Assembly: GCA_021157445.1 (NCBI GenBank)
Contig: JAGGWM010000178.1
Location: 1-7,922 of the forward strand
DNA: 7,922 bases
Direction of reading: 5' to 3'
DNA from: Thermococcus sp.
Lineage (GTDB): Archaea; Methanobacteriota_B; Thermococci; Thermococcales; Thermococcaceae
Shown: positions 1-6,128 of the stretch, piece by piece
Layout: each line of letters starts with the position of its first letter
Numbering within the stretch: position 1 is the first letter of the stretch
Notes under the pieces: model-generated
The model's input: only the letters and a program-made list of their open reading frames with translations
The model's database searches: none
Told to the model about the DNA's origin: nothing
Program-made: the position numbers and the translations under genes

Positions 1-914
1 CCTATAACCGGATGATATGAGACTCTTCCACACCCAATTGGACATGCAAAGCACGGATGATTTCTCACCAAATACTTTGCAGCCAAAGCCTCACCGCTCT
101 GCTCGTAAGCGTACTTGAATACTCCAGTCTGGAAGTTGTATGTTGGGTAAAGGCCGTTTTCATTGATTATGTTCACTAGAACTGCAGTTCCATAATTTGG
201 AAGGCCTCCGCCGGTAATTGAGTTCTCCTTTATCTTCTTTATCTTCTCCTTAACTACGCTCATGAACTTCTCCTTGTCAGCAAGCTCAACTTTCTTTGTT
301 CCTCTAACAACGATGGCTTTGAGGTTTTTGCTTCCCATTACTGCCCCTACACCACTTCTTCCAGCCGCTCTGTGCTTGTCGTTCATTATGCTAGCAAATC
401 TGACCAACTTCTCCCCTGCAGGACCTATACAGGCAACTCTCGCCTTTTTGTCACCAAACTCTTCAAGAAGCTTATCTGTAGTTTCTCCAACCCTCTTGCC
501 CCATAGATGAGAGGCGTCTTTAATTTCCACATCCTCGTCTTTTATGCTTATGTACACTGGATGCTCCGCTTTGCCCTCAATAATGAGAAGGTCATAGCCT
601 GCAAACTTGAGCTCCGGCCCAAAGAAGCCACCCGAGTTACTTGAGGCTATGAATCCCGTTAGTGGGGACTTTGTAACCACCATGTATCTGCCGCCAGTTG
701 GAGCGGTTGTTCCAGTCAAAGGTCCGGTAGCAAAGATTAACTTGTTCTCTGGGCTGAAGGGGTCAACTTTCGGGTCTATTTCCTCCAAGAGAAACTTCGT
801 TCCAAGCCCCCTACCACCAATGAACTCCTTTACGTCTTCTTCCTTCAGTTCTTCCACTTTTATTTCTCCCTTTGTTAGGTTCACTCTCAATATTTTTCCC
901 ATATACCCAAACAT
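1..914 (-). CDS. aor: Aldehyde:ferredoxin oxidoreductase, N-terminal half (partial, runs off left edge)
   Basis: Tungsten-pterin enzyme that oxidises aldehydes to carboxylic acids with reduction of ferredoxin in the cytoplasm. In Thermococcales it clears aldehydes formed when 2-keto acids from amino acids and sugars are decarboxylated. The 304 visible residues are about half of the usual ~605. The sequence reads like P. furiosus AOR, down to residue numbering: Arg76, Asn93, Gly95 and Arg182-Ala183, which lie at the tungstopterin site in that enzyme, and the CFACPIGC segment with Cys288, Cys291 and Cys295, three of the four [4Fe-4S] ligands. The fourth cysteine (near 494), the DxxGL pterin motifs and the catalytic Glu/His lie outside the window. 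The ATG start at 914 gives [13 protein letters not shown], in register with the P. furiosus N-terminus, and has a GGGGTG ribosome site 7 nt upstream. It resembles AOR more than the formaldehyde (FOR) or WOR paralogues. The substrate range within the family cannot be read from this half. Confidence 0.95.
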   Translation of the reverse strand, partial: MFGYMGKILRVNLTKGEIKVEELKEEDVKEFIGGRGLGTKFLLEEIDPKVDPFSPENKLIFATGPLTGTTAPTGGRYMVVTKSPLTGFIASSNSGGFFGPELKFAGYDLLIIEGKAEHPVYISIKDEDVEIKDASHLWGKRVGETTDKLLEEFGDKKARVACIGPAGEKLVRFASIMNDKHRAAGRSGVGAVMGSKNLKAIVVRGTKKVELADKEKFMSVVKEKIKKIKENSITGGGLPNYGTAVLVNIINENGLYPTYNFQTGVFKYAYEQSGEALAAKYLVRNHPCFACPIGCGRVSYHPVI

Positions 915-940
915 AGACCAACACCCCAAAACAAATGTCA

Positions 941-960
941 ATATATAATTATACTTTCTG
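941..960 (-). promoter_or_regulatory. BRE/TATA promoter of the aldehyde oxidoreductase gene
   Basis: Read on the minus strand, a purine-rich GAAAGT element (BRE-like) is followed by AATTATATAT, the best TATA box in the window. It is centred about 32 nt before the ATG at 914. Initiation about 25 nt downstream would give a very short leader that could still carry the GGGGTG ribosome site at 922-927. This supports AOR having its own transcript although the upstream inositol gene lies on the same strand. The motif is seen directly; its activity is inferred. Confidence 0.6.
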
Positions 961-1073
961 GATTATAAAACTTGACGAAAATAAAACAATTTTCAGAAGA
1001 GGGAAATGTTAAACAACAATATTCACACATAGGGTGTTGTATTGAATAAACGTCTATCATAACCCCTTGTTAA

Positions 1074-1087
1074 TGAATATATATTCA
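1074..1087. repeat. Perfect 14-bp palindrome after the inositol gene stop codon
   Basis: TGAATATATATTCA is its own reverse complement. It begins 5 bp beyond the stop codon of the solute gene (1092-1094, minus strand). The same TGAAT/ATTCA half-sites recur at 1020-1025 and 1043-1048. It could be part of a 3'-end structure, a regulator site upstream of AOR (about 160 bp from its start), or a chance result of AT richness. Confidence 0.35.
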
Positions 1088-1091
1088 CTAG

Positions 1092-2369
1092 TTATGAGTT
1101 TCTACTTTTTCGCACCAAATGTACTGTAACGAGAACTCTAACATGGGTTACTACTGCCAGTATAATAAAAATCCATTCTATTTTTCCTATCAAACAAAGA
1201 ATCATTGTTATAAGTGCCCTTTCATCCCTCTTTCCAAAAAGATATCTCATTTGGGGAACTGCTTTATATATGTCAACAAAATATTCTCCTTTGTAACGCT
1301 CTGTTGAATAGCTTACCATAGCGGATCCAAAGAGAGCCAGAGATATTACTGCCCACCCCCATACATCAGGGTTTAGATGGAGGGCAAGTGCTAACAGCAC
1401 AAAAAAGTCAACGTATCGGTCTAAAATAGAATCGAAATACCCTCCAAACTTGCTTGTTTTCATTGCAGCTCTCGCTATCTCTCCATCAACCCCATCGAGA
1501 ATTGAATTTAACTGATACAACAGTCCACCAACAAAAGGACTAAAGAAAGCAGCAAAAGCCGCAACTATGCCCACCGCAAAGGAGAGCAGCGTCATGTGAA
1601 TCGGTTCAACATAATCAACGAGAATTTCACTAATCTTTGTGGATATCTTTCTGTTTAAATATCTCGATACAACTCCATCTCCGCTGCCTTTTACAGCATT
1701 CTTTATCAAGAACTTCTTGGCTTTTTTAATGTCCTCTGGTGTGTCAATATCCATCCAGAAGAGCCCGCTTACCTCACTAACTTCCAATTGTGCCTCTTTA
1801 ACGATTTCAGACAATTCCAAACTATCTTTTTCTTGGATTAGTTTTTTGATTACCTCAAAGATTCCCGCTTCAAGAACAAAAAATCCAGTATCTAACGCAT
1901 CATACTCCTTCAGAGTCTTTCCGATCTCTGCCACCCTTCCATTTTCTATTTTTACCTTTGTAGCTTCCTCCATATTTGTGAACTTTCCTTCTTTATCAAC
2001 CACAAGTCCCTTACCTTTCAAGGCTTTCCTGATAAATGCCTCTTCATAAATGTGATCGCTCATTACTAAAACGAACTTCTCTGAAATGTACGGACGAGCA
2101 AGATACAGGCTGTATCCATTCCCCTTTTCAGGAAAATTGTTAATTACAAGCCGATATCTAAAATTGTTTTTCTTTAAGAATTCCTCAAATTTCTCTTTGT
2201 ATAGCGGGTTAGTGATGACTACAAACTCATCAATTCCCTGATTCTCAAGAATTTTCATTGTTCTGTAAAGTATCTCTCGTCCCACAACCTTTATTAATCC
2301 CTTGGGAGTTTCGCTGCTAAGCTCTCCCATTCGAGTTCCAAGTCCGGCTGCCAAAATTACCGCCTTCAT
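1092..2369 (-). CDS. Bifunctional inositol-1-phosphate cytidylyltransferase / di-myo-inositol-phosphate-phosphate synthase (IPCT/DIPPS)
   Basis: Two-domain enzyme for the thermolyte di-myo-inositol phosphate. The N-terminal domain makes CDP-inositol from CTP and L-myo-inositol 1-phosphate; the C-terminal membrane domain joins CDP-inositol to a second inositol 1-phosphate. Length is 425 residues, normal for the fused archaeal form. Residues 1-225 are a sugar-phosphate nucleotidyltransferase fold: LAAGLGTRMG (6-15), Lys23, a metal-site-like MSDH (103-106) and WMDIDTPED (205-213). Residues 290-317 carry the complete CDP-alcohol phosphatidyltransferase motif: Asp292, Asp295-Gly296, Ala299-Arg300, Gly309, Asp313, Asp317. 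Hydrophobic membrane segments lie around 258-285, 319-353 and 386-417. The ATG at 2369 is fixed by an in-frame stop at 2376-2378. The only AGGAG lies 16 nt upstream, too far for normal use. Inositol-1-phosphate synthase, which supplies the substrate, is not in this window. The family assignment is firm. Confidence 0.95.
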   Translation of the reverse strand: MKAVILAAGLGTRMGELSSETPKGLIKVVGREILYRTMKILENQGIDEFVVITNPLYKEKFEEFLKKNNFRYRLVINNFPEKGNGYSLYLARPYISEKFVLVMSDHIYEEAFIRKALKGKGLVVDKEGKFTNMEEATKVKIENGRVAEIGKTLKEYDALDTGFFVLEAGIFEVIKKLIQEKDSLELSEIVKEAQLEVSEVSGLFWMDIDTPEDIKKAKKFLIKNAVKGSGDGVVSRYLNRKISTKISEILVDYVEPIHMTLLSFAVGIVAAFAAFFSPFVGGLLYQLNSILDGVDGEIARAAMKTSKFGGYFDSILDRYVDFFVLLALALHLNPDVWGWAVISLALFGSAMVSYSTERYKGEYFVDIYKAVPQMRYLFGKRDERALITMILCLIGKIEWIFIILAVVTHVRVLVTVHLVRKSRNS

Positions 2370-2400
2370 TCCACATCATTAATATCTCCTCTTAGCTCTC

Positions 2401-2414
2401 TAAAAAGCTTTAGT
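2401..2414 (-). promoter_or_regulatory. Probable promoter of the IPCT/DIPPS gene
   Basis: On the minus strand ACTAAAGCTTTTTA combines a CTAAAG BRE-like element with a T-rich TATA-like box centred about 35 nt before the ATG at 2369. That spacing matches the other promoters here. Initiation about 25 nt downstream would leave a leader of roughly 10 nt and exclude the AGGAG at 2386-2390, so the mRNA may be nearly leaderless. The box is weaker than that of AOR. Confidence 0.4.
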
Positions 2415-2450
2415 ATCTTCAAGCAAGTTTTTTTACGTTAAGATGTATAT

Positions 2451-2470
2451 CGAAAGAATTAAAAACATTA
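2451..2470 (+). promoter_or_regulatory. Promoter of the carboxypeptidase gene
   Basis: CGAAAGAATTAAAAACATTA holds a BRE-like CGAAAG followed by TATA-like AATTAAAA, starting 50 nt before the ATG at 2501. A nearly identical element precedes proS at the same distance (49 nt), which strengthens the call. An alternative box, CTTAAATA at 2474-2481, is too close to the start for a leader that keeps the ribosome site. Confidence 0.6.
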
Positions 2471-2500
2471 TAGGCTTAAATACACACAGGTGAACAAAAG

Positions 2501-4003
2501 ATGACCGAGGAAATATTTCAAAAGGAAATCATAAAACAAATTTTGGGACATTACAGGAAGATATGGGCAATTGAACACGCTCAGAGCGTTCTTGGATGGG
2601 ATATGGAAGTAAATATGCCCAAAATGGGAATAACCGAAAGAAGCACAGCCCAAGGAGAACTTTCAGTTTTAGCCCATAGCTTTATGCTAGAGCCAAAGTT
2701 TGTCGAGCTGGTAGAGAAGGCAGCAGAGGAAGAGCTGAACGACTACGAGAGAGGTGTTGTCAGAGTACTGCAAAGGGAGATAAGAATAGCAAAGGCATTC
2801 CCACCGGAGTTTGTTAGGGAGCTAAGCGAGGTCAGAAGCAAGGCAACTATGGCATGGGCTGAAGCAAAGGAAAAGGATGATTTCAAGAAGTTTGAGCCTT
2901 GGCTGGATAAGATAATAGAACTCACAAAGAAAGCGGCAGACTACCTTGGATATGATGAATATCCCTACGATGCCCTTCTTGACCTCTATGAAGAAGGCCT
3001 AAGAACAAGAGATCTGGAGCCGATATTTGAAAAACTGGAAAAAGAACTGAAGCCAATTCTTGAGAGAATACTTGAAGAAGGCAAAGTTCCCAGAGAACAC
3101 CCCTTGGAGAAAGAAGAATACGACATTGAAGCTATGAAAAAGGTCAACTTGAAAGTTCTTGAGCTCTTGGGATATCCTTTGGGAACAAGAGGACGCTTGG
3201 ATGTTTCTCCCCATCCGTTCACGACAGAGTTCGGAATTCATGACGTGAGAATTACAACGCGCTACGAGGGCTTTGACTTCAGAAGGGCTCTCTTAGCTGT
3301 AGTCCATGAATTCGGCCATGCACTCTATGAACTTCAGGTAGATGAGAGGTTTATGTTCTCCCCAATAGCTGGAGGTGTTTCCCTTGGAATTCATGAAAGC
3401 CAGAGCAGATTTTGGGAGAACATGATTGGAAGAAGCAAGGAATTTGTAGGATTAATTTACCCGATCCTCAAGGAGAACCTCCCATTTATGTCAAAATATA
3501 CGGAAGAGGATATCTACAACTACTTCAACATAGTTAGGCCGGATTTCATAAGGGTCGAGGCTGATGAAGTAACATATAACATGCACATCCTCCTGAGATA
3601 TAAACTTGAGAAGCTCATGGTGAATGAAGAAATTAAAGCCAGTGAACTGCCAGAGCTCTGGAACGACGAAATAGAGAGACTTTTAGGCATAAGGCCAAAG
3701 AGCTACAAGGAGGGAATTCTTCAAGATATCCACTGGGCTCATGGAACAGTCGGCTACTTCCCCACCTACAGCCTTGGAACACTTTTAGCAACACAAATTA
3801 GAAGCCATATCCTCAGAGATATTCCAGGCTTCTATGAAAAAGTCGCAAACGGAGAATTTGCACCAATAAAGGAGTGGTTAAGGGAGAAAGTGCACAAGTA
3901 TGGAAGCATGTATCCACCAAAGGAACTACTGGAGCGGAGCTTTGGGGAGGGTATAAATCCAGAGTACTTTATAAGATACATAAAGGAAAAATATCTAGGC
4001 TGA
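2501..4003 (+). CDS. Thermostable carboxypeptidase 1 (peptidase family M32)
   Basis: Zinc/cobalt metallocarboxypeptidase that removes C-terminal amino acids from peptides in the cytoplasm. The 500 residues match the length and sequence of the characterised P. furiosus enzyme almost end to end. All family M32 signatures are present in order: HPF and DVRITT before the active site, HEFGH at 269-273 (metal ligands His269 and His273, catalytic Glu270), HESQ with the third ligand Glu299, RVEAD, and GILQDIHW near residues 405-412. The ATG at 2501 has AGGTGA 7 nt upstream (2488-2493). The gene stands alone, divergent from the inositol solute gene, and its 3' end overlaps the convergent ASCH gene by 9 bp. 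With pyroglutamyl peptidase downstream, it fits intracellular peptide breakdown. No signal peptide is seen. Confidence 0.97.
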   Translation: MTEEIFQKEIIKQILGHYRKIWAIEHAQSVLGWDMEVNMPKMGITERSTAQGELSVLAHSFMLEPKFVELVEKAAEEELNDYERGVVRVLQREIRIAKAFPPEFVRELSEVRSKATMAWAEAKEKDDFKKFEPWLDKIIELTKKAADYLGYDEYPYDALLDLYEEGLRTRDLEPIFEKLEKELKPILERILEEGKVPREHPLEKEEYDIEAMKKVNLKVLELLGYPLGTRGRLDVSPHPFTTEFGIHDVRITTRYEGFDFRRALLAVVHEFGHALYELQVDERFMFSPIAGGVSLGIHESQSRFWENMIGRSKEFVGLIYPILKENLPFMSKYTEEDIYNYFNIVRPDFIRVEADEVTYNMHILLRYKLEKLMVNEEIKASELPELWNDEIERLLGIRPKSYKEGILQDIHWAHGTVGYFPTYSLGTLLATQIRSHILRDIPGFYEKVANGEFAPIKEWLREKVHKYGSMYPPKELLERSFGEGINPEYFIRYIKEKYLG

Positions 4004-4339
4004 TTCCCCCTTTTCCATTATTGGTTCCACTTCAATCGCAACGACCCCATATTTCTTTTCTTCCTCTTCACTGTAAAACTTCCTATAGATTTTAACTCCT
4101 TCATCTATGCTTTTTGCATTTGGGAGGACTTTCTCCAACCCTTCCTTCTCGAGCATTTCTCTGAACGAAGAATAGACTCTCAAAGCCTTTACCTTTACCT
4201 TTAAGCGTCCCTCAAAAGTTATTATGTCTCCTGGCTTTATTTGTCTTCGCTTTTCATCGTACAATCTCCCTTCGATCTTCTTCTTACCCTCTTTTATTAG
4301 CTTTAAGTATTCTTCCTGAAGTCCCATTTCCCACTCCAT
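3995..4339 (-). CDS. ASCH-domain (PUA-like) protein, function unproven
   Basis: Small 114-residue protein with one ASCH domain, a PUA-related fold linked to RNA binding and modified-nucleoside chemistry. The family signature GxKxxExR is exact: Gly18, Lys20, Glu23, Arg25 in GKKKIEGR. It is followed by KPGDIITFEG (35-44), then FREMLEKEGLEKVLP (59-73), and a C-terminal IYRKFYSEEEEKKYGVVAIEVE (84-105) typical of these proteins. The ATG at 4339 lies 1 nt beyond the stop of the flavoprotein gene. Its GGTGAT ribosome site (4345-4350) sits inside that gene's last codons, so translation is probably coupled. An internal ATG at residue 5 has no nearby ribosome site. Known bacterial relatives include an N4-acetylcytidine amidohydrolase (YqfB) and a nuclease. 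The Lys-Thr-x-Thr arrangement of YqfB is not obvious here, so that activity cannot be assumed. Confidence 0.85.
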   Translation of the reverse strand: MEWEMGLQEEYLKLIKEGKKKIEGRLYDEKRRQIKPGDIITFEGRLKVKVKALRVYSSFREMLEKEGLEKVLPNAKSIDEGVKIYRKFYSEEEEKKYGVVAIEVEPIMEKGESA

Positions 4340-4340
4340 T

Positions 4341-5459
4341 TTACATCACCAGGTATCTTAATAGCATTGGAGTAACCCGCAAAGCCCTTGCAAGCAATCG
4401 TGGATGTTTTACAAGAGCAGTTATCGTTTTTTTATGGTCATCGAAGTCCGCGTAGTTCTCTATCACGTTTATTGCTTCCCTGCTTGAGAGTATCTCAAAG
4501 AGTTTCTCTATTTTTTCCTGATCAAGTGCCTTGAAGAGTTTTCTAACCCTAAGTCCAAAGGCTATTTGCTTCTTTATATCTCCACAGAGTTTTTCATAAA
4601 TGCTCAGGTCACCCCTTCTTATCGAGTACCTAAGTGCATGAGCACAGAGCATTCCATATACGATGCCACCGGCCGTTAGAGGCTTTATCTGCAAAGCGGC
4701 ATCTCCAAGGAGTGCAACGTTTCCCTTTACCCATGGCTTTCTAAACCCAAAGCCGACGTTTCCAGCTTTTATCTCAACTATATGTGTTTCCTTGAGAAGC
4801 CTCAATCTTAGAAACCTCATGAGGGCATCATAACTCCCAAAAGTCCCCACCCTTGCGAGGGATTCATTTACCGGAGCAACCCACATAAAAAACTCATCGT
4901 TGATGTCCTTATTCACCCACACTTCAACAAAGTCTTTTCTCTTGAAGTCCCCTACTACCTCGACTTCATAACCGCTTAGAAATTCTGCTTCTGTTTTTGC
5001 TCCAACTTCTTGGGCGACCTTGCTTGACACTCCATCAGCCCCTACATAGAAATCTGCCTCTATTTCAAACCTTTCATTAAACCTCTCCACGAGAGCTTTT
5101 CCGTTTTTAAACCCCAAGAACCTAGTCCCCATATAGTATTCGGCACCTTTTTTAATTGCCCTCTCTGCAAGAGCCTTTTCGAGGGCTTTTCTATCAACCA
5201 TATATGCCTGTGGGGTTTTTCTTTCTATCTCAAAGCTCTGAATTCGGGAATAAAATATTGCCCCAGCGAACTCGTTAAGAATTGCCTCCATGGGAAGGTT
5301 GAGCTTTTCATAGTTTTCCGCTCCAATTATCCCACTACACGCCTTACCCCCAAAAGAGGTCTTTGCTTCAATTAGCGCAACCCTAAACTCGCCCGCGAGA
5401 AGATTTGCGAGATAATTTCCCACTGCGCCTCCACCTATTATCGCAACATCATACTTCAT
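4341..5459 (-). CDS. FAD-dependent oxidoreductase, geranylgeranyl reductase family
   Basis: Flavoprotein of the p-hydroxybenzoate-hydroxylase-like superfamily, whose archaeal members reduce isoprenoid double bonds of membrane lipids. In the 372-residue form: dinucleotide-binding GGGAVG (9-14) with Glu31 ending strand 2; ACSG (40-43), like the conserved CxG near the flavin in geranylgeranyl reductases; VDRKALEKAL around 88-97; GADGVSSK (140-147); and the second FAD motif GDAALQIKPLTAGGI (252-266), a variant of the family's GDAAG..NPxTGGGI. The usual YxWxFP segment appears as EFFMWVAPVNE (189-199), so the substrate may differ from the main lipid reductase. The ATG at 5459 is preferred because GGTGA lies 5 nt before it. 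A GTG at 5468 would add three residues but has no ribosome site. It is the first gene of a two-gene operon with the ASCH gene. The family is well supported; the substrate is unknown. Confidence 0.85.
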   Translation of the reverse strand: MKYDVAIIGGGAVGNYLANLLAGEFRVALIEAKTSFGGKACSGIIGAENYEKLNLPMEAILNEFAGAIFYSRIQSFEIERKTPQAYMVDRKALEKALAERAIKKGAEYYMGTRFLGFKNGKALVERFNERFEIEADFYVGADGVSSKVAQEVGAKTEAEFLSGYEVEVVGDFKRKDFVEVWVNKDINDEFFMWVAPVNESLARVGTFGSYDALMRFLRLRLLKETHIVEIKAGNVGFGFRKPWVKGNVALLGDAALQIKPLTAGGIVYGMLCAHALRYSIRRGDLSIYEKLCGDIKKQIAFGLRVRKLFKALDQEKIEKLFEILSSREAINVIENYADFDDHKKTITALVKHPRLLARALRVTPMLLRYLVM

Positions 5460-5464
5460 GAACT

Positions 5465-5469
5465 TCACC
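5465..5469 (-). promoter_or_regulatory. Ribosome binding site that decides the flavoprotein start
   Basis: GGTGA on the minus strand ends 5 nt before the ATG at 5459. This matches the GGTGA(T) sites with 4-6 nt spacing before the ASCH, pcp, proS and hydroxyacid dehydrogenase genes. The competing GTG at 5468 lies inside this site, so it is unlikely to be the initiator. Confidence 0.75.
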
Positions 5470-5476
5470 AGAGGGT

Positions 5477-5489
5477 GTAAACTTTAAAT
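5477..5489 (+). promoter_or_regulatory. Probable promoter of pcp
   Basis: GTAAACTTTAAAT has a BRE-like GTAAAC and a TATA-like TTTAAAT centred about 37 nt before the ATG at 5523. The start site would fall near 5510, giving a short leader that carries GGTGAT at 5513-5518. It shares a 63-bp spacer with the opposite promoter. Confidence 0.5.
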
Positions 5490-5504
5490 CCTAATTAAAC
5501 TTTA
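5478..5504. repeat. Two copies of TAAACTTTA in the divergent promoter spacer
   Basis: TAAACTTTA occurs at 5478-5486 and again at 5496-5504, an exact 9-bp direct repeat 18 bp apart. Each copy is a palindrome around its central C. One copy overlaps the TATA region of pcp and the other that of the flavoprotein operon. It could be a regulator site or simply reflect TTTA/TAAA promoter composition. Confidence 0.45.
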
Positions 5505-5505
5505 G
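5491..5505 (-). promoter_or_regulatory. Probable promoter of the flavoprotein/ASCH operon
   Basis: On the minus strand CTAAAGTTTAATTAG has the BRE-like CTAAAG seen before the inositol solute gene, then TATA-like TTTAATTA centred about 36 nt before the ATG at 5459. It sits immediately next to the pcp promoter on the other strand, so the two preinitiation complexes would face away from overlapping sites. Confidence 0.5.
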
Positions 5506-5522
5506 CTTTTTTGGTGATTTAA

Positions 5523-6128
5523 ATGAGGGTTTTGGTCACGGGTTTTGAGCCCTTTGGAGGAGAGAAAATAAATCCCTCCTGGGAAGCTGTTAAGGAGCTT
5601 CCTAAAAAAATTGAAGGTGCAGAAATCGTAAAACACCAGCTTCCGGTGAGCTTTAAGAGAGTTAGGGAAAAGCTGCCCGCACTTATAGACGATGTTAAGC
5701 CAGATGTCGTAATTCTCACAGGCCAAGCCGGTGGAAGGGTAAACATAACCGTTGAAAGGGTCGCAATAAACATCATGGACGCAAGGATGGAAGATAACGA
5801 AGGCTATAAGCCGGAGGACGAACCTATCTTTGAAAATGCCCCAGCGGCATATTTTGCCACGATACCTGTAAAGCGGGTTGTAAAAGCCTTGAGGGAAAAC
5901 AAAATTCCCGCTATGGTGTCTAACACTGCTGGAACTTATGTATGCAACACCGCCATGTATACGGCTCTGCACCATATCTCATCAAACGGATTAAAAGCAA
6001 AAGCTGGCTTTATACACGTTCCCTACATTCCAGAGCAGGTCTTAGAAAAGCCACAACCTTCGATGAGTCTTGAAATTATTAGAAAGGCAATAGAGATAGC
6101 AATAAAAGAAAGTATAAAAGATCAGTAA
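5523..6128 (+). CDS. pcp: Pyrrolidone-carboxylate peptidase (pyroglutamyl peptidase I, family C15)
   Basis: Cytoplasmic cysteine peptidase that removes N-terminal pyroglutamate from peptides. The 201 residues are close to the family norm of 200-220. The N-terminal TGFEPFGG (6-13) is diagnostic. The catalytic triad is visible: Glu78 in [10 protein letters not shown], Cys141 in TAGTYVCN and His165 in [11 protein letters not shown]. The ATG at 5523 has GGTGAT 4 nt upstream (5513-5518). Its last 7 bp overlap the convergent proS gene. Together with the carboxypeptidase it suggests peptide turnover. GQAGGR at 67-72, NPSWEAV (17-23) and PSMSLE near the C-terminus resemble bacterial Pcp, whereas P. 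furiosus and T. litoralis proteins, as I recall them, have GLAP and NPTE at these places. This suggests a different lineage or transfer, but does not change the function. Confidence 0.96.
   Translation: MRVLVTGFEPFGGEKINPSWEAVKELPKKIEGAEIVKHQLPVSFKRVREKLPALIDDVKPDVVILTGQAGGRVNITVERVAINIMDARMEDNEGYKPEDEPIFENAPAAYFATIPVKRVVKALRENKIPAMVSNTAGTYVCNTAMYTALHHISSNGLKAKAGFIHVPYIPEQVLEKPQPSMSLEIIRKAIEIAIKESIKDQ

Larger units (their letters stand above)
915..1091. other. 177-bp intergenic region between AOR and the inositol solute gene
   Basis: This is the longest gene-free stretch in the window and is AT-rich. It holds the AOR promoter at its left end and the palindrome TGAATATATATTCA at 1074-1087 near its right end. 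A further inverted pair of the same half-site lies at 1020-1025 (TATTCA) and 1043-1048 (TGAATA). No credible ORF, tRNA or C/D-box RNA is seen. It must contain the 3' end of the upstream inositol gene transcript, but no single terminator stands out. Confidence 0.5.

Noticed and set aside
262..948. Two plus-strand open frames (82 and 113 residues) opposite AOR, and one of 136 residues (1639-2049) opposite the inositol gene
   Set aside because: All are antisense to well-supported coding regions, have Ser/Pro/Phe-rich shadow composition, and lack a convincing ribosome site.
2370..2385. ATGATGT resembling a C box of a C/D guide RNA on the minus strand
   Set aside because: Only one box-like match is present, no paired D, C' and D' boxes are seen at suitable spacing, and it abuts the start codon of a real gene.
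2370..2460. Heat-shock regulator Phr operator upstream of the inositol solute gene
   Set aside because: I compared the region with the published TTTnnTnnCnnnnGnnAnnAAA pattern. The T-run and CGAAAG do not have the needed spacing or central C/G, so no site is claimed.
5460..5468. GTG start giving a 375-residue flavoprotein
   Set aside because: The GTG is part of the GGTGA ribosome site that serves the ATG at 5459. Starting at the ATG puts the flavin-binding GGGAVG at residue 9, typical of the family.
5502..5975. 157-residue open frame on the minus strand opposite pcp
   Set aside because: It lies antisense within pcp, whose catalytic residues and ribosome site are clear. The translated frame shows no recognisable domain and is rich in Ser, Phe and Tyr, as expected for a shadow frame.
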